A stretch of 64,000 nucleotides of DNA from JAHJQZ01 sp963675235. GTDB lineage: Bacteria; Pseudomonadota; Alphaproteobacteria; Rhizobiales; Devosiaceae. Numbering within the stretch: position 1 is the first letter of the stretch; every line of letters starts with the position of its first letter. The stretch lies in assembly GCA_963675235.2 (NCBI GenBank), contig CAXXFU010000004.1, positions 434,001-498,000 on the forward strand, written 5' to 3'. Below are positions 16,019 to 24,911 of the stretch, in pieces. The translations under genes were made by a program, and so were the position numbers. A model generated the notes under the pieces. It was not told where the DNA came from. It ran no database searches and worked only from the letters and a program-made list of their open reading frames with translations.

Positions 16019-17733
16019 GTCGCAGCTCCCGGCCTCAGGGCCCGCCTTTGCCGCCACAATAGCGCCGGCACGCCGGCGGCAATGGCAAAACCGACAAAGG
16101 GCAGAACCGCCTGCACCAGTCCGTAGGCACCAATCAGGCGGCGGTCGCCGCCACTCGACAGCGCCACGGCCTCGGTGGTGATTGTCGGCACCCTGCCGCC
16201 GCCGATCAGCAGCGTCGGCAGATATTGCGCCACCGAAATGGCAAAACCGAGCGCCAGCGCCGTCAGGATCGGACGCAACAGGATCGGCAGGCGTACGGTG
16301 AACAAGGCCCGGTTGGCGGTCTTTCCGAGACTGCGGGCCTGATCGAGAAAGCGCGTGTCGAAGGCATTCCAGGGATCCGCGAGCATCAGATAGGTATAGG
16401 GCAGAACGAAGATCAGGTGCGAGAAGGCGACGGGCAGCAGCGAACTGTCCCAGCCGAGCCGCAGCAGCAGACCCGTCAGCCCCGGCAGGAAGCCGATCTG
16501 CGGCACCAGCAACGGCGCATAAAGAACCAGCTTGGCGCGCGGCGACAGGGTGACGCCGGTGCGATATTCGTTTTCGAGGCACAGGACCACCAGCACCAGC
16601 GCCACGCCGGATGCCAGGGCGCCGATGAGAAACGTGTTGGCGGTGAGTTCCATGAGTTCGGGCGCCCGGCCCGCCCAGATCGACAACGACAGGCTTTTGG
16701 GGAGGGCATCCGGGAAACGCCAGAAGCCGGCCACCGAATTGAGCCCGATCAGCGCGACGCCGGACAGAACCGTCACGCCGACACTGATCAGCCCGGCCCG
16801 GCTCATGAACTCGACCCCCGGCACCGGCGTCAGCCGCCGCCCGGTCAGTGCCAGGCGCCGGCCAAACCGCGCCACCAGGCGCTCGCCGGCGAGCCAGATC
16901 AACACCCCGGCGGTCGTGGCGCCAAGCTGGAAAACCAGCCCCGCGGCCGCCAGCGTCTTGCGCGACAGGTCCGGATCGTTCATCCAGTGCAGGATCCTGA
17001 CCGACAGAAGCGGCGGAGTCGCCGGCCCGAGGATCACCGCCATGTCGACCACCGAGGACGAAAAGACGATCACCGCCAGCACCGGCAGTCGCATCTGGCG
17101 ATAGACGGCGGGGAAGACGCCGAAAAACCAGGCAGGGATGCGGGCATGACCGAGGGCGCGAGCAATGTCGGCCCGGCGCGGGTCGGCCTGCGGCAGCGCC
17201 CCGGTCAGGGCGAGAAACAGATAGGGCGCTTCCTTGAGCACCAGCCCGGCGAGAAGGGCGAAGCCGGCCGGGTCATTGACGATCAGCCAGTCGGGCGGAC
17301 GCTCGAAGCCGGTCAGGCCCGGCGAGACCAGGCGCACGATGAAGCCAGACGGCGCAATGAGAAAGACCAGCCCGAAAGCGGCGGCGGCATGGGGCAAGGC
17401 CAACACCGGCCGCAACAGCGACATGACGAATCCGAACAGGCGGGTGCCGGAGGCGGAGGCGGTGAACAACGTCACCAGCGCCAAGGCGATCAGAGCGCTG
17501 ACCGGGCCGATCCAGAAGGCGAGCCAGACGGAAGCGAACAGCCCCGGCTCGGCAAGCACGGCCCTGAGCGGATCGAGTGAAAACCCGGTCTGGCCGAGCA
17601 AGGGCGCATAGCCGAAGGCATGAAAAACGATATCTGCAGTGCCGGCGATCACCGGACCGATCAGGATGGCGATGGTCACAGCTGGCGCAGCGCGGAGCCA
17701 GATAGGGATGCGAGACCGATCGGAGTACGTCAT
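16015..17733 (-). CDS. ynjC: ABC transporter permease with two fused permease domains, YnjC-like
   Basis: Inner-membrane protein of 572 residues with about twelve hydrophobic segments arranged as two tandem binding-protein-dependent permease domains. Conserved EAA-type loops are seen near DIARALGHARIPAWFFG in the first half and DQARSLGKTANRALFT in the second. Fused permeases are typical of ThiP, iron (FbpB-like) and YnjC proteins. The ATG at 17733 (MTYSDRSRIPIW) is used; an in-frame start at 17820 would translate the dispersed palindromic repeat (SLFAPQTRRGWIPDQVGND) and is not credible. It is coupled by overlap to the downstream ATPase gene. Confidence 0.85.
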   Translation of the reverse strand: MTYSDRSRIPIWLRAAPAVTIAILIGPVIAGTADIVFHAFGYAPLLGQTGFSLDPLRAVLAEPGLFASVWLAFWIGPVSALIALALVTLFTASASGTRLFGFVMSLLRPVLALPHAAAAFGLVFLIAPSGFIVRLVSPGLTGFERPPDWLIVNDPAGFALLAGLVLKEAPYLFLALTGALPQADPRRADIARALGHARIPAWFFGVFPAVYRQMRLPVLAVIVFSSSVVDMAVILGPATPPLLSVRILHWMNDPDLSRKTLAAAGLVFQLGATTAGVLIWLAGERLVARFGRRLALTGRRLTPVPGVEFMSRAGLISVGVTVLSGVALIGLNSVAGFWRFPDALPKSLSLSIWAGRAPELMELTANTFLIGALASGVALVLVVLCLENEYRTGVTLSPRAKLVLYAPLLVPQIGFLPGLTGLLLRLGWDSSLLPVAFSHLIFVLPYTYLMLADPWNAFDTRFLDQARSLGKTANRALFTVRLPILLRPILTALALGFAISVAQYLPTLLIGGGRVPTITTEAVALSSGGDRRLIGAYGLVQAVLPFVGFAIAAGVPALLWRQRRALRPGAAT

Positions 17734-17760
17734 GTGCCTGGCGGTTCCATTCTCCACGAC

Positions 17761-17868
17761 GTCATTCCCGACCTGATCGGGAATCCAGCCGCGCCGCGTC
17801 TGCGGCGCGAAAAGACTCATGCGCTCGGCGGACGCCTCGCAACCGGTTTCCCGCTTTCACGGGAATGG
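17761..17868. repeat. Composite palindromic intergenic repeat, copy B
   Basis: Same design and spacer as the copy at 871-977. The left palindrome is ATTCCCGA/TCGGGAAT at 17764-17784 and the right one TTCCCG/CGGGAA at 17848-17865, with GCGCGAAAAG and CTCGGCGGACGCCTCGC between them. It fills most of the gap between the ynjB-like and ynjC-like genes and is therefore transcribed inside an operon, downstream of the binding-protein gene. Confidence 0.75.
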
Positions 17869-17887
17869 CGATGAGTTGCCGGCTTGC

Positions 17888-19102
17888 CTAGCCTCCAACA
17901 TAGCGCTTTTGCCACTCGGTCTCGAGCATCTCGGTCCAGCTCGGATCGGGTTCACTCAGCGCCTTGCCCAGAGCACTGGCGTCAAGCGTCGCCGGGCCAT
18001 TGGTCAAGGCATCGAACTGCGCCTTGCCCTCGGGCGGCAGCTTGGCATGGGCCAGAACCGTCGGATCGCCCCAGATCGCCTCGTCGGCCTTGCGCGCCTG
18101 CGCCTCGGGCGACAGCAGGAAATCGGCGACGACCATGGCGCCCGCCCGGGCGCTGGCATTGAACGGAATGGCGAGGAAATGGGCATTGCCGATCGTGCCG
18201 TAGTCGAGAACGAAGGAGCGCGTCGTTTCCGGCAGCAGGCCGTCGTTGATGGCCGATGAGGCTTCGCCGGGATTGAAGGTCATGGCGATGTCGATCTCGC
18301 GGTCGGCGAAGAGCATTTTCAGCTGCGTCGTGTCAGCGGCGAACACCCGTCCGGAACGCCACAGGTCGGGGTGCACGTCGTCGAGCCAGGCCCAGATCGG
18401 CGCCGTGACCTCATTGAATGTCTCCGGATCAGCAGGCTGATGCAGGACCTCGGGGTCCTCGACAAGACCATAGGCGAGTTGCTTCAGAAAGGTCGTGCCG
18501 ATGAAATTGGGCGGCGCGGCATAGGCGAACCGGCCGGGATTGGCGTGGATGAAGTCTGCCAGAGCGTCGAGCGTCGTCGGCGGATCGGCGATCTCGGCGC
18601 TGTCGTGGTAAAAGGTCAGCTGCGCCGTGCCCCAGGGGCTTTCGAGCCCGTCGACCGGCGTGGTGAAATCCATGGTCAGGGTCGCCTTGCCTTCGATGTC
18701 GGCATATTTGTAGTTGGGCAGGCGGTTGGACCAGGGTTCGGACAGCAAAAGCCCATTGCGCTTCATGGCGGCGAAGTTCTCGCCATTGATCCAGATGAGA
18801 TCGACTGCCCCGCCCTCGTTGCGGCCTGCCTGCTTCTCCGAAAGGATGCGGTTGACGGCATCGGCAGTCTCGGAAAGCCGGACGTGTTCGAGGGTGACGC
18901 CATAGCGCGCCTTCACCTCGTCGCCGGCCCAATCGATATAGGCATTGATGTTTTCCGAGCCGCCCCAGGCATCGAGATAGACCGTCTGGCCTTCGGCTTC
19001 AGCAAGAACCGAAGCCCAGTCGGACGGCTCGGCATCGGCGGCCAGAACCGGCGCTGCGAAAAGGGAAATAAGGGCGATTGAGAGGCGTGCAAAGCGTGTC
19101 AT
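17888..19102 (-). CDS. ynjB: ABC transporter substrate-binding protein, YnjB-like
   Basis: Periplasmic binding protein of 404 residues. The signal peptide is MTRFARLSIALISLFAAPVL followed by an AxA-type site about residue 22. The mature protein begins with a WASVLAEAEGQTVYLDAWGGS stretch and contains DLIWINGENFAAMK and ADFLLSPEAQARK, as in YnjB and related spermidine/thiamine-type receptors. The ATG at 19102 is the first giving a proper signal peptide. It heads the minus-strand ynjBCD-like operon. No thiamine-pyrophosphate riboswitch is visible in the 55 bases before it, which argues mildly against a thiamine role. Confidence 0.85.
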   Translation of the reverse strand: MTRFARLSIALISLFAAPVLAADAEPSDWASVLAEAEGQTVYLDAWGGSENINAYIDWAGDEVKARYGVTLEHVRLSETADAVNRILSEKQAGRNEGGAVDLIWINGENFAAMKRNGLLLSEPWSNRLPNYKYADIEGKATLTMDFTTPVDGLESPWGTAQLTFYHDSAEIADPPTTLDALADFIHANPGRFAYAAPPNFIGTTFLKQLAYGLVEDPEVLHQPADPETFNEVTAPIWAWLDDVHPDLWRSGRVFAADTTQLKMLFADREIDIAMTFNPGEASSAINDGLLPETTRSFVLDYGTIGNAHFLAIPFNASARAGAMVVADFLLSPEAQARKADEAIWGDPTVLAHAKLPPEGKAQFDALTNGPATLDASALGKALSEPDPSWTEMLETEWQKRYVGG

Positions 19103-19157
19103 GGCGTTGGCGTCCTTGGTTGGCCCCTTATGTCTCCGCCATCGCCTGCCGGTCAAT

Positions 19158-19658
19158 TCACCCGGGATCACCCTGAGGTGATGCCTCCGTGTCTGCATCG
19201 ACGGGCAGCACTTCGAGACTGACCTCCATCGATGCCGCAAAGCGCTCGAAAAAGCCGTCGATGACATGCTGGGCGGCACCGCCGATCAGCGCCTTGCCGA
19301 GCTTCATGATGGCGTTAGAAGCGCCGGCATGGGCCACGAAGAACAGGATGCAGTTCTCGCCGTCGTCGGACAGCGTCACGTCGGCCGATCCATGCGCCAG
19401 GCCGAGCAGGCCACCCTTGCCGCGCCCGGAAAGCGTGTAGGTCTCGGCCGGCACGACGTCGGACATTTCGAGATCGCCGACAAAGGTCGGCTTGGCGACG
19501 CCGAGATCGACGGTGATCGCCGCCTCGAGCGTGGTTTCACTTGTCCAGTCGATGCGGGAGCAGCCCGGAATGGTCTTTTTCAGGATCTCGGTATTGTTGA
19601 GGGCTTCCCAGACCTTGAGCCGTGTCGCGCCGATGCGGTATCGGCCTCCGAATTCCAT
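19158..19658 (-). CDS. CoxG-like SRPBCC family protein, 166 aa
   Basis: Resembles the carbon monoxide dehydrogenase subunit G (CoxG) family, SRPBCC-fold proteins implicated in membrane anchoring of CO dehydrogenase; many genomes have them with no CODH genes nearby, as here. The N-terminus MEFGGRYRI, the WEALNNTEILKKTIPGC stretch and the later GKALIGGAAQHVIDGFFERF helix fit the family. The ATG at 19658 has AAGGAAA upstream; an ATG eight codons earlier is less likely. It is divergent from the 19823-23529 operon, with 164 bases between. Confidence 0.85.
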   Translation of the reverse strand: MEFGGRYRIGATRLKVWEALNNTEILKKTIPGCSRIDWTSETTLEAAITVDLGVAKPTFVGDLEMSDVVPAETYTLSGRGKGGLLGLAHGSADVTLSDDGENCILFFVAHAGASNAIMKLGKALIGGAAQHVIDGFFERFAASMEVSLEVLPVDADTEASPQGDPG

Positions 19659-19822
19659 GATCTTTTCCTTGCCGGGGTGCACAAATGGCTCAGGGCCAAC
19701 CCTTTACGTGCGTCTTTTTGGCACCAATATTGGGAAAATAGTGATGCGACACCCCAGTTGCAATTGTCAGGCGGCGATTGAGGGGGAATCAATCATGTCA
19801 AACGTTTGAGGAAAATGCGGCT

Positions 19823-21007
19823 ATGGGCACCGACGTCATGGAAAGACCCCTTCATTATCTCGACAAGGCGGTTACCGCCATCAAGGATCTCGGCATCTGG
19901 CCGGAGGAAACCGAGGAACAGCCAATCACGGGCCTGTTGCAGGAAATCACCGGGCTCGATGAAACGCGGGTGATTCTGATCGGACGCACGCTGAGCCAGG
20001 CCTCGACCTTCAATGAGGTCGTCAGGACCCAGATCGCCGCGATGAATATCGGCGAGCGCTACAACGACATCACCAAGAGTTTCGATTCCATCCGCGACGA
20101 CGCCAAGGGGCTGGTCGACCAGCTCGACGACGGCAAGCTCGACATCTTCGAGCGCGCTTCGAACGTGTGGATGAAGGTTTCGCGCGGCGACATCGCCACG
20201 CGCTTCGACAAGATCCGCGACATCTATCTCGACGTCACCAAGGACACCAAGGACCAGGTCGACCGCGAACACACCATTCTCGAGGCCTATCGCGATTTCC
20301 GCGGCGCGCTGAAGCAGGCCGAGGTCATGGCACTCGAAGTGCTCGACACCGCTGCCGCCAAGCTCGCCGAGCGCAAGACCGCCCTCGAGGCCGCATCGAG
20401 CCAGGTTGCCGAATTCACCGAAGGCACGCCGGCGGACCGCGCCCGGCTCGAAATGGCGCGCGACGAGCGCCTGCGCGAAATGCAGAACGAGGAGCGGCGC
20501 TACCAGATCGCCAAGGACCTTTCCGACAACCTGACGATTTCCTACAACACCTCTGAAGTCATCATGGCGCGGCTGATGCAGACAACCAACGCCAAGGAGC
20601 GCGTCTACCAGCAGTCGATCTCGTTCTTCTCGACCAACGAGACGGTGCTGACGGCGCTCAGCGCCTCCTTCACCGGCATGTTCGGCCTGCATGAATCGAC
20701 AGAAACACTCAACGCCATGAAGGAAGGGATGTCCAAGTCCCTCGAAACGCTTGCCGAGATCGGCGACAAGGTCACCGAGGAGGCGCTCAAGGCCGGTTAC
20801 GGCCCGACCATCCGCGCCGACGCGGTGAAAAAGCTCGTCGACTCGGTGGTCAATTTCCAGGAAAAATCGCAGACCATCATCACCGAGATGCGCAAGCTCT
20901 CGACCGAGAACTCGGCGGAAATCCGCGATGCCGTCGAGGACGGCAAGAAGCGGCTGGCGGATCTTGCCACCGCTGGCAACGCCCTGATCCTGGAAACCCG
21001 GACCTGA
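19823..21007 (+). CDS. Helical TelA-like protein of unknown function, 394 aa
   Basis: Function unknown. The protein is soluble-looking, nearly all helix and rich in Asp, Glu, Lys, Arg and Ala, with heptad-like stretches (about 170-245 and 285-385). There is no signal peptide or membrane span. The overall plan (long helical arms, a C-terminal part with repeated Asn/Ile/Arg and a late ILETRT end) resembles the TelA/KlaA toxic-anion-resistance proteins, but I see no decisive motif and would call the link weak. The ATG at 19823 has GAGGA ten bases before it; ATG 19838 is possible. It is the first gene of a three-gene operon with the DUF6384 membrane protein and a coiled-coil protein. Confidence 0.75.
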   Translation: MGTDVMERPLHYLDKAVTAIKDLGIWPEETEEQPITGLLQEITGLDETRVILIGRTLSQASTFNEVVRTQIAAMNIGERYNDITKSFDSIRDDAKGLVDQLDDGKLDIFERASNVWMKVSRGDIATRFDKIRDIYLDVTKDTKDQVDREHTILEAYRDFRGALKQAEVMALEVLDTAAAKLAERKTALEAASSQVAEFTEGTPADRARLEMARDERLREMQNEERRYQIAKDLSDNLTISYNTSEVIMARLMQTTNAKERVYQQSISFFSTNETVLTALSASFTGMFGLHESTETLNAMKEGMSKSLETLAEIGDKVTEEALKAGYGPTIRADAVKKLVDSVVNFQEKSQTIITEMRKLSTENSAEIRDAVEDGKKRLADLATAGNALILETRT

Positions 21008-21041
21008 TGGGCAACAAGCAGGCGGTGACGGGCATTTGACC

Positions 21042-21983
21042 ATGGACACACCGTCCGGGGACAAGGTTCTACCTCTCGACGATGTCATGCTGGCCATGGA
21101 CGTCGTCGATACCCTGCGCCACCGCGCCGACCTCGTCACGCGCGAGCTCGGTGTGGCCGATCGCGAGGCTCAGTTGCTGGCGCGGCTCAAGGAGATCTAC
21201 TCCCAGCAAGGCATCGAGGTACCCGACGCCATCCTGCGCGAGGGCGTCGCCGCTCTCGGCGAGAGCCGGTTCGTCTACACCCCGCCCAAGCCCGGTTTCG
21301 GGCTCGCGCTGGCGCGCTTCTATGTCAGCCGCAAGAGCTGGGGACCGTGGTTCGCCGGTATCGCGCTCATCCTGGCGCTGGCCCTCGGCGGCTATTTCCT
21401 CGGCTACCTGCCCTACAAGGCCGCTCAGGAGGAAGCTGCGCGGGTCGAGCTCAGCACCACCCTGCCCGCCGAGATGGACGCGCTTGTCACCACCATCACC
21501 GCCGAGGCCCAGGTGCCCGATGCGGTGAGCCTGGCCGACGCCCTGAGGGATCGCGGCAGGATTGCCGCCTCCGAAGCCGATCGAGCGGATGCACTGGCGG
21601 CGATCGAGGGCCTGCAGTCCCTGCTCGACAGGCTGCGGCTCGATTACACCATCCATGTCGTCAACCGCGATGGCGAACGCTCCGGCTTCTGGACCTATCC
21701 GGACGTCAACGCCGCCGCCACCAACTACTATCTCGTCGTCGAGGGTCTCGACCGGCTGACCGGCGAAGCGTTGACGCTCGACATCCAAAACGAGGAAAAC
21801 GGTACGACCGAGCAGGTCAGCACCTGGGGCCTGCGCGTGCCCGAACAGACCTATCGCGCCGTCGAGGCCGACAAGAGCGACGACGGCATCATCGAGAACG
21901 ACACGGTCGGCGCAAAGCGCCCGGGCTACCTCGAGCCGGACTACTCGGTCGATGTGCTCGGCGGGACGCTGACCAGATGGTGA
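21042..21983 (+). CDS. DUF6384-like single-pass membrane protein, 313 aa
   Basis: Matches the layout I know for DUF6384 proteins; function unknown. A cytoplasmic N-terminal region of about 100 residues includes a helical segment (LDDVMLAMDVVDTLRHRADL) and ends in Pro- and Arg-rich sequence. One transmembrane helix lies at about residues 103-124 (WFAGIALILALALGGYFLGY). The remaining 190 residues would be periplasmic, starting with a helical stalk and ending in a compact, Asp/Glu-rich domain with a WTYPDVN motif. The ATG at 21042 is used; a TTG two codons earlier is not needed. It follows the TelA-like gene by 34 bases. Confidence 0.78.
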   Translation: MDTPSGDKVLPLDDVMLAMDVVDTLRHRADLVTRELGVADREAQLLARLKEIYSQQGIEVPDAILREGVAALGESRFVYTPPKPGFGLALARFYVSRKSWGPWFAGIALILALALGGYFLGYLPYKAAQEEAARVELSTTLPAEMDALVTTITAEAQVPDAVSLADALRDRGRIAASEADRADALAAIEGLQSLLDRLRLDYTIHVVNRDGERSGFWTYPDVNAAATNYYLVVEGLDRLTGEALTLDIQNEENGTTEQVSTWGLRVPEQTYRAVEADKSDDGIIENDTVGAKRPGYLEPDYSVDVLGGTLTRW

Positions 21984-22008
21984 GAGACGTGGCGAAAAGG
22001 ATCACCCC

Positions 22009-23529
22009 ATGGCTCTGACCGGACCGCAGGCGCTGCGTTCGCTTGACGACGCCGTGCGCGACATTCGCCGCGAGGAGGACGATATCGCCCACCGCATGGC
22101 GCGCGGAGCGGAACGGCTTGCCAAGCTCCGGGAATCCGAGGTGGCGCTGTTCAGAAAGCTCGCCGTCGCCCGTCTATCCGACAGCTCGGCACTGGCCCAT
22201 GGCATCTCGGACGCCGAACAGCGCGCCCGCGCCATGCTCGAACAGCGCAGCGCCGACATGGAGGCGATGGAAACCGCCCTCGCCTCGCTCGATCAGACGA
22301 TTGCAGACAAGTCGGAAAAGCGCGAAGCGCTGCTCGCCGAGGTCGACCGGGCCCAGGGCGCGCTCAAGGCGCTCGCCAAGCGGATCGCCGAGACGGTCGC
22401 CGACGATCCGGCCTACCAGAAAAAGCGCGACGAGGCCGACACGCTCAATGCCATCGCCGAAGGCTCGCTGCGCAAGACCGAGACGGCGGAACAGGACCGC
22501 GAGCAAAAGGGACGGCCCTATCGCGAAGACACGCTGTTCATGTATTTGTGGGAATCCGGCTACGGCACCAAGAACTACACCGCCAACAACCTGGTGCGCT
22601 ATCTCGATTCGCTGGTGGCGCGACTGGTCGGCTACGACAAGGCCCGACCCAATTTCGCCATGCTCAACGAGATCCCGCTGCGCCTGCGCGAGCATGCAGA
22701 CCGTCAGCTTTCGGCTGCGGAAAAGGCCGAGGCCGAACTCGATGCGCTCGAGGCCAAGGCGATCGACGCGGCCGGGGGCAAGTCCGAGCGCGAGGCACTG
22801 GCCGCGGCGCAGCACAAGATCACCGCCCTTGATGCCGAGCTGGTTTCGCTCGAAGACGAACGCGACGACAAGGCGGTCAGTTTCCGTCACATGGCCGAGG
22901 GCCACGACCCGATGTTCGAGGAGGCCATCCGGATCCTGGCTCTCGGGTTGGAACAGCAGGACATCGCATCTCTGATGGCGGCGGCGCGCAAGACGCCGAC
23001 ACCGGAGGACGACGCCATCGTTCGCAAGATCGACGACACACGGGCCCAGATCGCCGAGGAATCGAACGAGAGCGCCGACCACAAGTCGCGTCTCAAGCTG
23101 CTGGCGGCGCGGCGGCGCGAACTCGAGGACATTTCCTTCGAGTTCAAGAAATCGCGTTTCGACGATCCGCGCTCGACCTTCCGCGAGGACAATCTCGCTG
23201 GTGACCTGTTGAACGATTTCCTGCGCGGCGCCATCACCGCCGGCTCCTACTGGGCAGCTTGGCAGCGCAGCCAGCGCTGGCGGCCTGGCACAACCGACTG
23301 GGGCGGCGGCGTTGGCCTGCCGCGTTCGGGCCGCGCCTACCCGCCCGGCTCTCGCGGCCCGTCGGGCTTCAGCTGGCCCTCGCCTCCAACCCCCGGCGGC
23401 CCCTGGGGCGGCGGTGGCGGATCGCGCAGCGGCGGCGGCTCAAGGGGCGGCGGCAACTTTTCACGCCCGCGCACCGGGACACGCGGCAACCGCACCAGCG
23501 GCGGCTTCAAGACCGGCGGCGGGTTCTGA
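22009..23529 (+). CDS. Coiled-coil protein with Gly-rich tail, 506 aa
   Basis: Function unknown, family not recognised. Residues about 15-175 and 220-385 are strongly charged heptad sequence and should form long coiled coils, separated by a compact segment with TLFMYLWESGYGTKNY. Near residues 405-425 is an amphipathic stretch rich in Trp and Ala (ITAGSYWAAWQRSQRW). The last 75 residues are low-complexity Gly/Ser/Pro/Arg, ending in FKTGGGF. AAAAGG lies before the ATG at 22009. It is the third gene of the operon, 25 bases after the DUF6384 gene; the three probably form one envelope-associated complex (inference). Confidence 0.78.
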   Translation: MALTGPQALRSLDDAVRDIRREEDDIAHRMARGAERLAKLRESEVALFRKLAVARLSDSSALAHGISDAEQRARAMLEQRSADMEAMETALASLDQTIADKSEKREALLAEVDRAQGALKALAKRIAETVADDPAYQKKRDEADTLNAIAEGSLRKTETAEQDREQKGRPYREDTLFMYLWESGYGTKNYTANNLVRYLDSLVARLVGYDKARPNFAMLNEIPLRLREHADRQLSAAEKAEAELDALEAKAIDAAGGKSEREALAAAQHKITALDAELVSLEDERDDKAVSFRHMAEGHDPMFEEAIRILALGLEQQDIASLMAAARKTPTPEDDAIVRKIDDTRAQIAEESNESADHKSRLKLLAARRRELEDISFEFKKSRFDDPRSTFREDNLAGDLLNDFLRGAITAGSYWAAWQRSQRWRPGTTDWGGGVGLPRSGRAYPPGSRGPSGFSWPSPPTPGGPWGGGGGSRSGGGSRGGGNFSRPRTGTRGNRTSGGFKTGGGF

Positions 23530-23828
23530 AACGCCCACATCCGGTAGCGACCGGCAGCATTGGCAGGCAACTCTGCTGCCGGCCCTCGGGTTGGGCACAT
23601 AAGGCCGATCACATGCGGCGACGGGTCGATGCGCTGCGTTTGACGGTGGACGGTTGTCCCGTCAGTCTATCATTCGCCGCAGGGCATTATCAGGACGAGG
23701 CGTTGCTGTCCGCGGTGCGTCAGCTTGTAGCCGACCGGACCGGTCAGCCCGAACGGTGACAGTTTCCAGGCGCGATCACTCCCCGGGTCGGCGCAGCGCC
23801 CGTTTCTGGCGGTGCGGAACAAACCTCA
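23530..23828. other. Gap between convergent genes; one inverted repeat
   Basis: Between the coiled-coil gene and the convergent esterase gene. CCGGCAGCA at 23551-23559 pairs with TGCTGCCGG at 23574-23582 (nine base pairs, 14-base loop), placed 21 bases after the plus-strand stop, so it may act as a terminator although no T-run follows. A 48-codon plus-strand frame at 23613-23759 begins with ATG but has no convincing ribosome site; I do not call it a gene. Confidence 0.5.
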
Positions 23829-24791
23829 TCAGCCTTGCTGTTCGAGCCAGGCGACTTGCCGCAACTCATGCGCCGATCCTCCGCCTTCATGCATGTTGAA
23901 CGGATAGACCTCGATATCCTTGCTCCTGCCGGCATAGGCGTTGAAAGCGCCATAGACTGTCGAGGGCGGACAGGTTTCGTCCATGAGGGCGACCGAGAAC
24001 AGGGCGGCGGCCTTTGCCCGCGCGGCGAAATTGACGCCATCGAAATAGTTGAGGGTGCGATAGGCCGCTTCGTGGGAAACGCGATGCACACGCAGCCATC
24101 TGACGATTTCCTGATAGGGCGGCTGGTCGGTGAGGCCGATGGCGCGCGGAAAATCGCACAGGAACGGCACATCCATCATGGCGGCGAAAATGCCGGCATC
24201 GAGCCCGGCCACGGCGAGGGTGATGCCGCCGCCTTGGCTGCCGCCGGCAACGGCGACCTTGTCGGGATCGACATCGCCACGCGAGCGCATCGTCTCAACG
24301 GCCCGCACCGCATCGGTGAACAGGCGCCGGTAGTAATAGGCGTTGCGATCGAGAATGCCGCGCGTCATGAAACCGGGAAACGAGGGATCTGCGCCGACCG
24401 GATCGGGCGTGTCGCCCGCGCTCCATGCGCCACCCTGACCGCGCGTGTCCATGACGAGGACGGCACGTCCCGTCGACGGCCACAGCAGATGCTGGTGCGG
24501 CAGGTCGCGGCCGCCGCCATAGCCGATGAACTTGACGACACCTCGCGTCACCTCGACGCCGCGCGGTCTGATGTACCAGGCCCGGATCGGGTGACCGCCA
24601 AACCCGGCAAAGCTGACGTCGAAAACGTCCACCGCCTTCAGGCCGTGATCAACCGGCTCAAAGCGTGCTGAAAGCGGCAGGGATCTCGCCTCTTCGAGCG
24701 TTTCGCTCCAGAACGCGTCGAAATCGGGAGGACTGACGACGCTCGAACGGTAATCGGCAAGGGCTTCGGGCTTGAGATCGAAATAGGGCAT
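23829..24791 (-). CDS. Acetyl-xylan esterase / cephalosporin-C deacetylase family hydrolase
   Basis: Alpha/beta hydrolase of the AXE1 (carbohydrate esterase 7) family, 320 residues, expected to remove acetyl groups from small sugars or related esters. The oxyanion and nucleophile regions are typical: GYGGGRDLPH near residue 90, MDTRGQGGAW, nucleophile Ser in GGSQGGG (about residue 185), Asp in MDETCPPST and His in MHEGGG near the C-terminus. There is no signal peptide, so it is cytoplasmic. It lies alone between the 23.5 kb operon and phoB on the same strand as the phosphate genes, with 120 bases to phoB; co-transcription with pho genes is unlikely. Confidence 0.92.
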   Translation of the reverse strand: MPYFDLKPEALADYRSSVVSPPDFDAFWSETLEEARSLPLSARFEPVDHGLKAVDVFDVSFAGFGGHPIRAWYIRPRGVEVTRGVVKFIGYGGGRDLPHQHLLWPSTGRAVLVMDTRGQGGAWSAGDTPDPVGADPSFPGFMTRGILDRNAYYYRRLFTDAVRAVETMRSRGDVDPDKVAVAGGSQGGGITLAVAGLDAGIFAAMMDVPFLCDFPRAIGLTDQPPYQEIVRWLRVHRVSHEAAYRTLNYFDGVNFAARAKAAALFSVALMDETCPPSTVYGAFNAYAGRSKDIEVYPFNMHEGGGSAHELRQVAWLEQQG

Positions 24792-24911
24792 GGTCGTCGA
24801 GTCTCGTCTGGGTGGCAGATGAGGCCGATAGGATCACAAGCCCGAGGGGATTTCCACGCCGACACGCGTGCCAAAGGCGGTACCGCCCAGAATTCTTGCC
24901 TGAGCTCTCGC

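Noticed and set aside
17734..17820. Longer N-terminus for the YnjC-like permease
   Set aside because: The extra 29 residues are translated repeat sequence; the ATG at 17733 fits the family.
19103..19157. Thiamine riboswitch before the ynjB-like gene
   Set aside because: The gap is 55 bases and lacks the conserved TPP-aptamer stretches, so none can fit.
23613..23759. A 48-codon plus-strand frame after the three-gene module
   Set aside because: Starts with ATG but lacks a ribosome site, and has no recognisable feature; too short to support alone.
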